64,000 nt of DNA from Rhodanobacteraceae bacterium ZG21-1 (GTDB lineage: Bacteria > Pseudomonadota > Gammaproteobacteria > Xanthomonadales > Rhodanobacteraceae). Under the pieces are notes generated by a model. The model did not search any database. It was not told where the DNA came from and was given only the letters and a program-made list of their open reading frames with translations. The translations under genes were made by a program, and so were the position numbers. Positions 10,039 to 19,690 of this stretch are shown here, piece after piece (the first letter of the stretch is position 1; the number at the start of each line of letters is the position of its first letter). The stretch is from positions 992,001-1,056,000 of the forward strand of contig JAJEJU010000024.1 in NCBI GenBank assembly GCA_021390615.1. Direction: 5' to 3'.

Positions 10039-10572
10039 ATGACCACGCCTTATCTCGGTGAAATCCAGTTGTTCGGTTTCAATTTCGCGCCGTATCAGTG
10101 GACGCAGTGCAACGGCGCCACGCTGCCGATTTCGCAGTACACCGCGCTGTTTTCCCTGCTCGGCACGTTCTACGGCGGCAACGGGCAGACCAATTTCCAG
10201 ATACCGAACTTCGTCGATCGCGCCGGCTGCAATCAGGGCACGGGGCCCGGCCTCAGCCAGCGCACGATCGGCGAGACCTTCGGCGAGGAAATGGTGACGC
10301 TCACCACGCCGCAATTGCCGATGCACAATCACGGCTTTTCCGTCTACGGACAGCGCGACCAGACCAAGCGCGCCAGCTCGCCCTCGCCGGGCAACGGCTT
10401 GCTGGTGCCCGGACAGGTTGCGCCCTTCCTGCAGAACGCGACGTCCAATACCAACCTGGCGTCGGCCATGCTGGCCCCGTCCGGCGGCAGCCAGCCGCAC
10501 GAGAATCGCCAGCCGTATCTGGCGGTCAACTACTGCATCGCTTTGTACGGGGCCTTTCCCTCGTTCGGCTGA
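10039..10572 (+). CDS. Tail-collar domain protein 3 (MdpB-like)
   Basis: A 177-residue third paralogue (MTTPYLGEIQLFGFNFAPYQ). An AGGAG site lies 12 bases upstream of the start. Conserved blocks are QCNGATLPISQYTALFSLLG, FYGGNGQTNFQIPNF, MPMHNHGF and YCIALYGAFPSFG. PDLRG of the other two copies is replaced by PNFVDR. Its TGA overlaps the ATG of the next gene (ATGTCG at 10572), so the GNAT gene is translationally coupled to the trio. Confidence 0.88.
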   Translation: MTTPYLGEIQLFGFNFAPYQWTQCNGATLPISQYTALFSLLGTFYGGNGQTNFQIPNFVDRAGCNQGTGPGLSQRTIGETFGEEMVTLTTPQLPMHNHGFSVYGQRDQTKRASSPSPGNGLLVPGQVAPFLQNATSNTNLASAMLAPSGGSQPHENRQPYLAVNYCIALYGAFPSFG

Positions 10573-11126
10573 TGTCGCGCACGCTGCCCGACTTCCCGTC
10601 GCCGCAGGAGCCCTGGCTCGAAACGCCCGTGCTCCTGCGGCGAAGCGGAGTGCGGCTACGCCCGGCGCAGCGGCAGGATGTGGATTTCCTGCGCGGGCTT
10701 TATCGCAGCCTGCGCGCGGACGAGCTGGCGCAGCTGCCGTGGCCGGAGCCGGCCAAGCAGTTTTTCCTCGACGACCAGTTCGCGCTGCAGCACATCCACT
10801 TCGTGCACCACTACCGCGATGCCGAGTTCCTGCTGCTGGAGCAGGACGGTGCGCCGATCGGCCGCTTCTATCTGCTGCGCCGGCCGCAGGCGGACTTCCA
10901 TGTGGTGGAGATCGCCTTGCTGTCGGCGTGGCGTGGCCAAGGCTTCGGCGCGGCCTTGATCCGCGCTGTGCAGCAGGAGGCCGGCCGCGTGATGCGCGCA
11001 CTGACCTTGCATGTGGATCCGCGCAACCTGGCGGCGCGGCGCCTGTACGAGCGGCTGCAATTCGAGCCGGTGGAAGACGACGGCCCCTACCAGCTGATGC
11101 GCTGGCAGGCCGCGCCGCTCAGTTGA
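10572..11126 (+). CDS. GNAT family N-acetyltransferase coupled to the collar trio
   Basis: A 184-residue acetyl-CoA-dependent acyltransferase. The start overlaps the stop of the third collar gene by one base. The C-terminal half has the GNAT fold: beta-4 VVEIALLSAWRGQGFGAALI supplies the R/Q-x-x-G-x-G/A pyrophosphate loop, followed by LHVDPRNLAARRLYERLQF, the usual motif B with Asn and Tyr. The tight coupling suggests that it acts on, or together with, the collar proteins. The substrate is unknown. Its 3' end overlaps the convergent gene by 8 bases. Confidence 0.85.
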   Translation: MSRTLPDFPSPQEPWLETPVLLRRSGVRLRPAQRQDVDFLRGLYRSLRADELAQLPWPEPAKQFFLDDQFALQHIHFVHHYRDAEFLLLEQDGAPIGRFYLLRRPQADFHVVEIALLSAWRGQGFGAALIRAVQQEAGRVMRALTLHVDPRNLAARRLYERLQFEPVEDDGPYQLMRWQAAPLS

Positions 11127-11421
11127 ATACCGCCTGGTAGAGAAAGCCGTCGCGGTCGCGTGCCACCGGCACCAGGAAGATGCCGAATTCGCCCAGCGAG
11201 GCATGCTGCATCGGGTAGATCTTCTGCGGCAGCAACACGGCCGAAGCGTTGCGGAACAGCAGCGAGAACGGCGTACGCACCATGCCGGCCATGACTTGCG
11301 CCGGCGCCGGCAGCGGACGCGCCTCGACCAGCACGAACGGCGCCCGTCCGGCGCCTTCCAGCGCGACCGAGAATGTCTCGTTCACGTGCCCGGCGAAATG
11401 CTCCAGCTGCATGAAGTTCAT
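11119..11421 (-). CDS. DUF6916-like small protein
   Basis: A 100-residue protein (MNFMQLEHFAGHVNETFSVA). The start at 11421 is chosen over an upstream ATG at 11472 because an AGGGGGA site precedes it. It contains ARPLPAPAQ, PFSLLFR, LPQKIYPMQHASLGEFGIFLVPV, which fits the small DUF6916 family often found beside MdpB-type collar genes. No catalytic motif and no signal peptide are visible. The gene is convergent with the GNAT gene. Function is unknown; the family name is from memory and needs a profile search. Confidence 0.65.
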   Translation of the reverse strand: MNFMQLEHFAGHVNETFSVALEGAGRAPFVLVEARPLPAPAQVMAGMVRTPFSLLFRNASAVLLPQKIYPMQHASLGEFGIFLVPVARDRDGFLYQAVFN

Positions 11422-11521
11422 CGCTGCGTTCCCCCTGATTTCATCGTCATGATGAAGCGTCGAGTGTGGCATAAACGCATCGAGACGGAAGAGGGATGAC
11501 GCTCGCGGAAAGGGTACGCGA

Positions 11522-14500
11522 TTACTCCGCGATGACTTGGCCCGGCGCGCGCTTCACGGCCAGTCCGATCAGTACCGGCATGGCCAGCAACACCAGCGGG
11601 TACTGCAGCAGCAGGCCGGCGATGATGGCGATCGCCAGCGGCTGCTGGATGCCGGCGCCCTGGCCGATCGCCAGGGCCAGCGGCAGCAGGGTAAGGATCG
11701 CGGCCAGCGTGGTCATGCTGATCGGGCGCAGCCGATCCCGGCTGGCGGCGAGCGCCGCCTCGGCGGGCGGCATGTGCCGCGCCAGCTCGAGATATTCCGA
11801 CACGTAGAAGATCGCCATCTCGGCGCCGATGCCGATAATCATGGTCATGCCCATCAAGGCGGTGATGTTGAGGTCCACCCCGGTGAGCCACAGCGCGATA
11901 TACACCGCGACCGGCGAGAACAGGGCGCAGCCGATCACGATCGCGGCGAGGCGGACGCTGCGGTAGAGGAACAGCAGCAGGATGCATTCGGCGGCCAGCG
12001 CGGCGCCGAACACCTTGCCCAGCCCGACGAAGGCGATCTGCTGCTGCCGGTAGAGTCCGCCGAGTTCGTAGCGCGTATCCGGCGCAAGCAGTCCCGGCTG
12101 CGCCAGGGCCGCCTTGACGTCGGCGATCGCCGCGCCGATGCCGCGCCCATCGATGCGGCCGGTGACCGCCACCATCGGCTGCAGGTTCTCGCGCGAGATC
12201 TGCGGCTGGCCGCTGACTGCGGTGATGCTGGCCACGCGCGACAGCGGGAAGAGATGGCCGTCCGGCGCGCGGATCGGCAAGGCCTCCAGTTGCGGAATGC
12301 GCATGCGCGTCGCGCCGCTCATCCACACCCGCACGGCGATGCTCTTGTCCGGCTGCGGCGACTGCATGGCCACCACGCCGGAAAGCGCGCCGCTCACCGC
12401 CTGGGTGATCGCGTCGGGCGTCATGCCCTCGAAGGCGGCGCGCGCGGGGTCGACGTCGATGTTCAGGGCGTCGCCGGCAAGCTGCACGCCGTTCTTCACT
12501 TCGACCACGCCGTCGATCTTGCGGATCGCTGCGGCGACGCGCTCGGCCTGCGCGTCCAGCCGGGAAGGATCGGTCGCGAACAGCTTGATCTCGATCGGCT
12601 CGGGCACCGCGGTGAGATCGCCGATCAGGTCCTCCATCAACTGCGCCAGTTCCACTTCCACGCCCGGCACGTCGTGCTCGACGCGCTCGCGCACCTCGCT
12701 CATCACTCCCGCGGTGGCGCGCGCGTGGCCGGCCTTCAGGCGCACGAAGAAGTCGCCGTGATAGGACTGGCCGAGATCGCCGCCGAGGCCGGTGCCCAGG
12801 CGGCGGGAGAACGTGGCCACTTCTGGCGTGGCGCGCAGGATTCGTTCCACCTGGGCGACCTGCCGCGAGGTTTCGCTGAGCGAGGTGCCCGATGCGGTGT
12901 AGTAGTCCATCACGAAGCCGCTTTCGTCCACGTTCGGCATGAAGCCGGTGGCGACGCCGCGATAGGCGCAGGCGCCGAGCAGCAGCAAGGGCAGGGCCAG
13001 CACCGCCAGCAGCCACGGCCGTCGCGACAGGCCGTGCAGCGCCGCCGCATGGCAGCGGCGCCAGCGACCCTCGCCTTGCTGCCACGGATCGCGCCAGCGC
13101 CGCAGGTCGAGTGCGTAGCGGGCGATCAGCGGCACCGCGACGGCGGCCATCAGATAGGACACGCCCAGCGCGCACACCATGGTGAGCGACAAGGCCTTGG
13201 AGAAGGCGCCGGTGACGCCGTCGAGAAAGCCCAGCGGCACGAACACGATCAGCGTGGCCAGGCTCGAAGCCGTCAACGGCCGCATGAACTCGCGTGCCGC
13301 GGCGAGCACCCCGCTGCCGCGTTCGCCGTGCGTGCCTTCCTCGGCGCCGACGCGCCGCGCGATGTGCTCGACCATCACGATCACGTCGTCGATGATCAGG
13401 CCGACCGCGGCGGCGATGCCGCCCAGGGTCATGATGTTGAAGCTCATGCCGAGCAGGCCCAGCAGCAGCACGGCGATGGTCAGCGTGGCCGGCACCACCA
13501 GCATCGACACCAGGGTGATGCGCAGATTGCGCAGGAACAGCAGCATCACTGCGGCGGCCAGCAGCAGGCCGATCGCCACCGCGTCGCGCACGCTGGCTTC
13601 CGCGGCGGTGACCAGCTCGCTCTGGTCGTACCAGTTCTTCAGGCTGACCCCGTGCGGCAGCCGCAGCGCGGCGAGCTTGGCGCGCACCTGCGCGGCGATC
13701 TGCACCGCGTTGCCGTCCGGCTGCTCGTAGACGTTGAACAACACCGCGGGCCGGCCGTCTTCCGACACCTTCATCCACTGCGGCGCCGGGCCGCGATGCA
13801 CGTCCGCCACGTCGGCCAGCCGCACCAGTCCGGCCGGATCGCTCTTCACGATCACCGCGCCCACGGCCGCCGCGTCGCGCAGGCTGTGGCTGGCCACCAC
13901 CAGGTACAGCTTGTTGCGATCCTGCACGCGTCCCACCGCCTGCAGCACATTGCTGCCGCCCAGTGCGCTCACCACGTCGCCGAAGGCGAGGTCGTGCGCG
14001 GCCAGCCGCTGCGGATCGACCTCGACCTGCAGTTCCTCGATGTCGCCGCCCTGCACGTCGACGTGCGAGAGGCCCGGCACCGAAGCGAGCAGGGGCACGA
14101 TCTGGTACTGCGCGAAATCGCGCAGCGCGACCTGGGATTCGCGGTTGGACGTCTGGCCGTCCGACTGCAGCGCGTCCGACTGCAGCGCATAGGCGATGAT
14201 GGGATAGACCGTGGGGTCCATCCGGCGCACCTCGTAGCTGCTGCCGGCAGGCAGCCCGGGCAGCGCCCGCGCGATCGCCGAATCCACCAGCAGGGTGGAC
14301 GCGATCATGTCGCGGCCCCAGCCGAAATCCACCGAGATCTGCGCCGAGCCGCGCGTGGTCTCGGAGCGCACGTCGATCACACCGGGCACGGTGCGAATCG
14401 CCTCTTCGACCGGGCGGGTCAGCTGCTGCGCGGTCTGGTCGGCAGGGCGATCGCCGGCATCCAGGTCGACCACCACGCGCGGAAACGCGACCTGCGGGAA

Positions 14501-14608
14501 CAAGCCCACCGGCAGCGACAGCGCGCTGATTGTGCCGGCGATCACCAGCGCCAGCACGATCGCGGCGATCGCGCGCACGTGGCGGGCGAGAAAATCGAAA
14601 CCGTTCAC
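11522..14608 (-). CDS. RND efflux pump, inner-membrane permease
   Basis: A 1028-residue proton-driven efflux permease starting at GTG 14608. It has the RND layout: one N-terminal transmembrane helix (residues 13-32), a large periplasmic loop, TM2-6, a second periplasmic loop, and TM7-12. TM4 carries the adjacent Asp pair in AVGLIIDDVIVMVEH, typical of the HAE-1 (drug/hydrophobe) branch and unlike the [11 protein letters not shown] of metal pumps. Its start overlaps the end of the adaptor gene by 4 bases. It is the last gene of the locus fed by the two-component system upstream. Substrate is not predictable from sequence. Confidence 0.92.
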   Translation of the reverse strand: MNGFDFLARHVRAIAAIVLALVIAGTISALSLPVGLFPQVAFPRVVVDLDAGDRPADQTAQQLTRPVEEAIRTVPGVIDVRSETTRGSAQISVDFGWGRDMIASTLLVDSAIARALPGLPAGSSYEVRRMDPTVYPIIAYALQSDALQSDGQTSNRESQVALRDFAQYQIVPLLASVPGLSHVDVQGGDIEELQVEVDPQRLAAHDLAFGDVVSALGGSNVLQAVGRVQDRNKLYLVVASHSLRDAAAVGAVIVKSDPAGLVRLADVADVHRGPAPQWMKVSEDGRPAVLFNVYEQPDGNAVQIAAQVRAKLAALRLPHGVSLKNWYDQSELVTAAEASVRDAVAIGLLLAAAVMLLFLRNLRITLVSMLVVPATLTIAVLLLGLLGMSFNIMTLGGIAAAVGLIIDDVIVMVEHIARRVGAEEGTHGERGSGVLAAAREFMRPLTASSLATLIVFVPLGFLDGVTGAFSKALSLTMVCALGVSYLMAAVAVPLIARYALDLRRWRDPWQQGEGRWRRCHAAALHGLSRRPWLLAVLALPLLLLGACAYRGVATGFMPNVDESGFVMDYYTASGTSLSETSRQVAQVERILRATPEVATFSRRLGTGLGGDLGQSYHGDFFVRLKAGHARATAGVMSEVRERVEHDVPGVEVELAQLMEDLIGDLTAVPEPIEIKLFATDPSRLDAQAERVAAAIRKIDGVVEVKNGVQLAGDALNIDVDPARAAFEGMTPDAITQAVSGALSGVVAMQSPQPDKSIAVRVWMSGATRMRIPQLEALPIRAPDGHLFPLSRVASITAVSGQPQISRENLQPMVAVTGRIDGRGIGAAIADVKAALAQPGLLAPDTRYELGGLYRQQQIAFVGLGKVFGAALAAECILLLFLYRSVRLAAIVIGCALFSPVAVYIALWLTGVDLNITALMGMTMIIGIGAEMAIFYVSEYLELARHMPPAEAALAASRDRLRPISMTTLAAILTLLPLALAIGQGAGIQQPLAIAIIAGLLLQYPLVLLAMPVLIGLAVKRAPGQVIAE

Positions 14609-15645
14609 TGCGCCGATCCGTCGCCTGCGGCCGGGCGCACCGCCATGCCGTCGTCGAGCTGGGGTGCGCCTTCGACTACCAGCGGCCGGTCGGCGACGAG
14701 GGGGCCGGTCACGGCGCTGGTCGTGTCGTTCTCGCCGACGATGTTCACTGGCACGGCCACCGCCTTGCCGTGATCGACCTGGAACACCCGCCAGCGATCG
14801 CCGTCGGCGATCAGCGCATCGCGCGGCACCAGCCAGCCGCGCCAGGCGCCGGCTTCGATCTCCGCCTTGAAGGCGAGGCCGATCGTCACCGTCGAGTCCG
14901 GGGCTACCAGCACATCGATCAGGCGCGAGCGCGGATTGACCGCGTCGGCTACGCGCAACACCCTGCCCGACAGCGCCGCGCCGCCGTCCAGCGGGCTCAG
15001 CGTGACGGCGGCGCCGACGTGCAGCAGCGCGCGCTGCGCCGGCTCCACGCCGACGTCGACCGAACTGCCGCCTTCGCGTGCGAGCGTGAGCAGGGGCGCG
15101 CCCGCGGCGAGCTGGTCGCCCTGGACCGCCTGGATCGCAGTGACCACGCCGTCGTAGGGCGCCGGCAGGATGCTGCGCGGCCGGTCGGCGTGCTGCTGCT
15201 TCAGCGCCTGCAGATTCGATTGAGCGTCGGCCAGGGCGTTGTCGGCCTGGGCCAGCTGATCGCGCGTGGCCAGCTGCTGTGCGAGCAGCTGCGCGGTGCG
15301 CTGGCGCTGGCCGCGGGCCAGTTCGAGCGCGGAAACGGCCTGCGCGTAGGCGGCCACGGCGGCGGGTGCGAGCCGGAACGCGAGCAGCGGTTGGCCGCGC
15401 TTCACCGCGCTGCCGGCGAGGACCTCGAAGCGCTCGACCTGGCCGGCAGCCTGGATGCTCAGCGTTTCCGCCGCATCCGTGGCCGGCGTGGCGGTGCCGT
15501 AGGCGGTCAGCCGGCGCGGCAGCTCGCCCTGCGTCACCGCGCGCGTGCTGACCGCCACGCTGGGCGCCTCGTCGGCCGGCGTTTCGTCGGCACGGGCGAG
15601 GGCGGTGGCGAGGCTCAGCAGGAGCAGCAGCATGCGCATGTTCAT
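14605..15645 (-). CDS. RND efflux periplasmic adaptor (membrane fusion protein)
   Basis: A 346-residue adaptor linking the inner-membrane pump to the TolC-like channel. The signal peptide is residues 1-19 (MNMRMLLLLLSLATALARAD). The biotinyl-lipoyl half-motifs are AAGQVERFEVLAGSAVKRGQ (about 68-88) and ILPAPYDGVVTAIQAVQGDQ (about 160-180). They flank an alpha-hairpin rich in Ala, Gln and Leu, and a beta-barrel domain follows. It overlaps its neighbours by 4 bases at both ends, so TolC-type channel, adaptor and pump form a strict operon. Confidence 0.92.
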   Translation of the reverse strand: MNMRMLLLLLSLATALARADETPADEAPSVAVSTRAVTQGELPRRLTAYGTATPATDAAETLSIQAAGQVERFEVLAGSAVKRGQPLLAFRLAPAAVAAYAQAVSALELARGQRQRTAQLLAQQLATRDQLAQADNALADAQSNLQALKQQHADRPRSILPAPYDGVVTAIQAVQGDQLAAGAPLLTLAREGGSSVDVGVEPAQRALLHVGAAVTLSPLDGGAALSGRVLRVADAVNPRSRLIDVLVAPDSTVTIGLAFKAEIEAGAWRGWLVPRDALIADGDRWRVFQVDHGKAVAVPVNIVGENDTTSAVTGPLVADRPLVVEGAPQLDDGMAVRPAAGDGSAQ

Positions 15646-16979
15646 GGTGCGATGACGTCCTGTGGAAGCGTGACCGGCATGCCGGCGCCGAGCAGGGCGG
15701 TCAGTGCGACTTGCTGCTCCTGCATCTGTTTTTCGAGCAGCGACGCCGCCTCGTGACGGGCCTGCGCCGCCGTGGCCAGCTCGACGAAGCCGCGGCTGTC
15801 GAGGTCGCCTCGCGCCAGGGCGAGAGAGGCTTGCGCGGCGGCGCGGTCGAACTCGGACAGACTGGTGGCGAGTTGTTCCGATTGTCGCCGGGCCTGCTGC
15901 CGTTCGGCCAGCAGGGCGGCGATCTCGCCCTTGGCGGAAGCGACGCGGGCAATGTATTCGTCGCGCAGTTGCTGGCGTGTCGCCGACGCCGCGGTCACGC
16001 CGGCGCGGCCGCGATCGAACATCGGCAGCTCGACATTGAGCGAAGGGCCGCCGCTGCGCACCCGGCTGTTGTCTTGTGCGGCCTGGTAGCCGATCGACAG
16101 CGCCGGGAACTGCGTCAGCACGGCGGCGCGCAGATTGGCCTCCTGCGCCTGATAGCCGAGCTGCAGGGCGACCAGATCGGGTCGTCGGCGTTCGATGCTG
16201 TCGATGTCCTGGTTTGCCGCAACGTCATCGAGCGCGGGCAGGGCGGCCTGCGTCGCCAGGGGCAGGGCTACTTCCGGCGCCAGGTTCAGCAAGGCGTTCA
16301 AGGCATGCCGGTCGGCCAGCTCGCTGCGTTGCGCCTCGTCCAGCGCGTTGCGCGCGTCGGCGCTGGCGGCGAACAGCGCGGAAGTCGAAGCCAGTTCGCC
16401 GTTGCCGGCCGCGATGCTCTGGCGCAGTTGGCGATCGCGCTGTTCGAGCAGGCTCAGTCCGTCCTGCCTGAGCTGCACCAGCCGGGCGTCCGCCTGCACG
16501 TCGACGAACAGCATGCGCGCGCGCGCCAGGGTCTGCCACTCCAGCCACAGCAGCGAGGCGTCGATCTCATCGGCGCCGGCCTTGGCGGCTTCGCGGCGCG
16601 GCCGCAGGGTGATCAGCGCGCGGATGTCCTGGCTGATGCCGGCCGTCCAGGCGGTGGCGTCGCCGGGTCCCGACAGCAGCCATCCCTCGCTGGCGCCGAT
16701 GACCGGGTTGGGCAGCAGGCCGGCCTGGCGCGCCTGTGCGCGAGCCAGCTGATGCTGCGCGCGCAGGCCGGCGAGATCGGGGGCGTTGAGCAGCACCAGC
16801 CGTTCCAGCGACGGCAGGTCCAGCGGCGTGGCGACGTCGCCGCCGCCATGCAGCTCGGCCAGCGACGACGCGGGTCGCGGATCGGTGGGCAACGGCTGCG
16901 CGTGATAAGTGGCGCAGCCGGCCAGCGCCAGCAGCAGGCCCGCGCCGAAGCCGCGCAGCGTCGCGCGTCGCACGCGCAT
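15642..16979 (-). CDS. TolC-family outer-membrane channel lipoprotein
   Basis: A 445-residue outer-membrane efflux channel. I place the start at ATG 16979 (MRVRRATLRG) because it is followed directly by a lipoprotein signal with lipobox LALAGC. Upstream in-frame starts would add about 47 non-signal residues. Two OEP repeats follow, with long Ala/Gln/Arg-rich coiled-coil helices (around 115-200 and 330-420). ALLPNPVIGASEG-like and FPALSIGYQ strands form the barrel. Its stop overlaps the adaptor start by 4 bases. Confidence 0.9.
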   Translation of the reverse strand: MRVRRATLRGFGAGLLLALAGCATYHAQPLPTDPRPASSLAELHGGGDVATPLDLPSLERLVLLNAPDLAGLRAQHQLARAQARQAGLLPNPVIGASEGWLLSGPGDATAWTAGISQDIRALITLRPRREAAKAGADEIDASLLWLEWQTLARARMLFVDVQADARLVQLRQDGLSLLEQRDRQLRQSIAAGNGELASTSALFAASADARNALDEAQRSELADRHALNALLNLAPEVALPLATQAALPALDDVAANQDIDSIERRRPDLVALQLGYQAQEANLRAAVLTQFPALSIGYQAAQDNSRVRSGGPSLNVELPMFDRGRAGVTAASATRQQLRDEYIARVASAKGEIAALLAERQQARRQSEQLATSLSEFDRAAAQASLALARGDLDSRGFVELATAAQARHEAASLLEKQMQEQQVALTALLGAGMPVTLPQDVIAP

Positions 16980-17116
16980 GCCAGCCGGTGTCGGTGCATC
17001 GGCGGTCGGCACCACGCATGCGCCTACGCCGGCCCGATCAGGCTGACCGGGCTGACGATTCGGCCAGCGCTCGATTGCGCCGTGTACGAGGCTGCGGCTC
17101 GCCATGCTGCGGCGGG

Positions 17117-18130
17117 TCAATGCGCGCTCACCACCAGCACGGCGAAGCTGCCCGGTTCGGCCGGCGCGCGTCCGCCGCCGGCCGGCGCATCGCCGACCCG
17201 CGCGGCCGAGAGATAGACCGCGCCGTGCGCCAGATCGAGCGCCATCGTGCGCGCGCTGCGCTGCGTCGGCGCGTCTTCGAGCACGCGGTAGTGATCGGCA
17301 TCCTGCTGCGCGATGACGGTGAGCGTGCCGCTGCGGCCGTTGGAGCTGAAAACCAGATGGCGGGTCGGATCGTAGCCGGCCGCGTCGGGGCCGTCGCCGA
17401 TCTTCAGCGTCGCCACGTGGTGGCCGTCGCCGGCGTCGGTGACCACCAGCGCGCCGCCGTCGCAGACCGAGAACAGGCGATGGCGCTCGGCGTCGATGGC
17501 CAGGCCGCTGGGCGATTCGCAGCCGGGCAGCGCATAGGTGGTCTCCACCCGGTTGCCGCGCGCGTCGAGCCGGGCGATCTGGTTCTTGTCCTCCAGATTC
17601 ACGAAGAGATGCCCGGCGCCGTCGCTGGCGGCGAACTCCGGGCGGCCCGGCAGGGCGATGGTGGCGATCTCGGCGGCCTTGGCGGGATCGATCACGCTGG
17701 CGCTGGACGACTTGCCGTTGAAGGCGAACACATGTCCGCTGGCGGAGTCGTAGACGATGGCGTCTGGCTTCTGCCCGTGCAGTTGGATGGTCGCCAGCGT
17801 CTTGAAGCTCTCGGTGTCGAATACCGTCACCGCGTTCGCCTTGCCGTCGCTGGCGAAGCCGCGCTTCAGCGACGGCACCAAGGCCACGCCATGCACGCCG
17901 TCGGTGCCGTCGATGCGGCCGATGGCGCGCGCGGCGTCGACGTCGACCACCTCGACATGGTCGCCGCGGGTGACGAACAGGTGGCGGCTGCCTTCGTCGA
18001 AGGCCAGATAGTCCCAGCCGCCGGCGCCGCCGAGCGCGATGCGCGAACGCACCGTGTAGTGATGGTCGGCGGCCTGCGCGGGCAGGGTGGCGGCCACGGC
18101 CAGCATGGCCAGCAGCATCGGTCGGATCAT
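17117..18130 (-). CDS. YncE-like beta-propeller periplasmic protein
   Basis: A 337-residue exported protein. The signal peptide is residues 1-20 (MIRPMLLAMLAVAATLPAQA). About seven blades of roughly 42 residues follow, each with the pattern hydrophobic-x-D-x-Ala/Gly-x-x-x-LFV, for example HLFVTRGDHVEVVDV, FASDGKANAVTVFDT and RLFSVCDGGALVVTDAG. It resembles YncE / lactonase-fold repeat proteins. It lies between the histidine kinase and the efflux genes on the same strand, suggesting a sensing or accessory role in the efflux locus. No enzymatic motif can be pointed to. Confidence 0.8.
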   Translation of the reverse strand: MIRPMLLAMLAVAATLPAQAADHHYTVRSRIALGGAGGWDYLAFDEGSRHLFVTRGDHVEVVDVDAARAIGRIDGTDGVHGVALVPSLKRGFASDGKANAVTVFDTESFKTLATIQLHGQKPDAIVYDSASGHVFAFNGKSSSASVIDPAKAAEIATIALPGRPEFAASDGAGHLFVNLEDKNQIARLDARGNRVETTYALPGCESPSGLAIDAERHRLFSVCDGGALVVTDAGDGHHVATLKIGDGPDAAGYDPTRHLVFSSNGRSGTLTVIAQQDADHYRVLEDAPTQRSARTMALDLAHGAVYLSAARVGDAPAGGGRAPAEPGSFAVLVVSAH

Positions 18131-18223
18131 CGGTGCGCTCTCGTTCCGGAGTGGGTGCCGAGTATCTCCGATGCCGCTTTGCGAATGCTTAGAGCCGCAG
18201 CCGTGCGTGGGACGCAGCGGCGC

Positions 18224-19690
18224 CTAGTTCGCGCTGTCGCCGGCGGTTCCGCCGTGGCTCACGCAGGCCAGCAGCCAGCCGTCGTGCAGGCTCAGCGCCA
18301 GGCGCAGGCCCTGGGCCTCGGCGGCGGCGGTGGCGAGGGCCAGGCCCAGGCCGGTATGCACGCCGGCGTCCTCGCCTTGTCGCCAGAAGCGCCGCTGCAT
18401 CAGGGCGAGGTCGGCGGGCACTAGCCTGGGCGCCTCGTTGCGGATCGACCAGTCGCTGCCGCTGCATTGCAGGACGATGCGGCTGCCGGTCGGCGCATAG
18501 GCGATCGCGTTGCCCAGCAGATTGCCGAGCAGCACCTCGATCAGCGCGGGGTCGGCGGTCCAGATCACGGTGTCGCCCGTCGGCGCCTCCAGCACGAGCT
18601 GCCGCGCCGCGGCGTCGGCGGCGCTGCGTTCGAGCAGCTTGCGGGTCAGCCGGGTTAGGTCCACCGATTGTCGCTGTGCCGGCTCGATGCCGGCCTCAAT
18701 GCGGGTGAGCAGCAGCAGGGCGCCGACCAGGCGCTCCATTTCCGCGCCGATGGCGCCGATGTCGGCAAGCAGTGCACGTGGTTCGCGCCCGCCCGGATAG
18801 CGCAGTTCCACCTCGACCAGGGTGCGCAGTTCGGCCAGTGGCGTGCGCAGCTCGTGGGCCACCCCGCTGGCGAACTGGCGTTCGCGCTGCAGACCGTCCT
18901 GCATGCGCGCCAGCACTTCGTTGAAGCGCTCGGTCAGCGGGCGCAGCTCGTAGGCGCCGGTGGCGGCCAGCCGCCGTTCCGGTGTCGCCGGGCCGATCCC
19001 GCGCATCTCTTCGGCCAGTCGCGCCAGCGGTCGCAGCCCACGCGCCACCAGCACCGGCACCAGCACCACTACCACCGCGATGGCCAGCAGGATGCTGCCG
19101 ACGAAGATGGCGTCCATGGTGTGCTGGAAATTGGCCACTTCGCTGTGGTCGACGGCGAGCCCCAGCCGGCAGGCGGGCGGCGACAGCCCGGCAGCGAGCA
19201 TCGCGGTCTGCCGCGCGCCCAGCTCGGCGCCCCAGCTGAGCCCGGGCTGCGCGGTGAAGGGCATCACGATGGCGCGCAGTTCGGTGCCCCGCGGATCGCT
19301 GAGGTCGGCGTACACCGGCTGCTTGGGATCGACCGACGGCCAGGCCAGGTGCTCGGCATCGTGCGATGCGGCGACGGGATGGCCGGCGCAATTGATGCTG
19401 AAATAGACGATGCCGTCGTCGGCGAGGAACTGCGGCATGCTGCCGGGCGGGAATTCGGTGCGGTTGCCGTCGCGCTGGTAGCGCACCATGTCCGACAGCG
19501 CCTGCGCGCGTTCGAGCAGGTTGGCGTCCGCACGCTGCGCCACTTCGGTGTCGACCAGGCTGTCGATCGCCAGGGTGGTCACGGCCAGGGTCAGCACGAT
19601 CGCCACGGCCACCGACAGCGCGATGCGCAGGCGCAGCGACAGCGGCCGGCGAGGCGGGACCAGGGCGGGCTCGATCGGCTCCGCGCTCAT
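18224..19690 (-). CDS. Sensor histidine kinase of the efflux locus
   Basis: A 488-residue membrane kinase starting at ATG 19690 (MSAEPIEPALVPPRR). TM1 is about 22-46 and TM2 about 190-212 (FVGSILLAIAVVVVLVPVLV). They enclose a periplasmic domain of about 140 residues. A HAMP segment follows, then the H-box FASGVAHELRTPLAEL with the phosphorylated His, the N-box LLGNLLGNAIAYAP, and a G-box GVHTGLGLALATAAAEAQGL. It is closest in form to QseC/PhoQ-type kinases. The start overlaps the response regulator stop by 4 bases. It probably controls the efflux operon 93 bases downstream. Confidence 0.92.
   Translation of the reverse strand: MSAEPIEPALVPPRRPLSLRLRIALSVAVAIVLTLAVTTLAIDSLVDTEVAQRADANLLERAQALSDMVRYQRDGNRTEFPPGSMPQFLADDGIVYFSINCAGHPVAASHDAEHLAWPSVDPKQPVYADLSDPRGTELRAIVMPFTAQPGLSWGAELGARQTAMLAAGLSPPACRLGLAVDHSEVANFQHTMDAIFVGSILLAIAVVVVLVPVLVARGLRPLARLAEEMRGIGPATPERRLAATGAYELRPLTERFNEVLARMQDGLQRERQFASGVAHELRTPLAELRTLVEVELRYPGGREPRALLADIGAIGAEMERLVGALLLLTRIEAGIEPAQRQSVDLTRLTRKLLERSAADAAARQLVLEAPTGDTVIWTADPALIEVLLGNLLGNAIAYAPTGSRIVLQCSGSDWSIRNEAPRLVPADLALMQRRFWRQGEDAGVHTGLGLALATAAAEAQGLRLALSLHDGWLLACVSHGGTAGDSAN

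Noticed and set aside
11537-14773. A 1078-codon plus-strand frame opposite the RND pump
   Set aside because: Antisense shadow; rich in His, Arg and Gln with no membrane helices or motifs.
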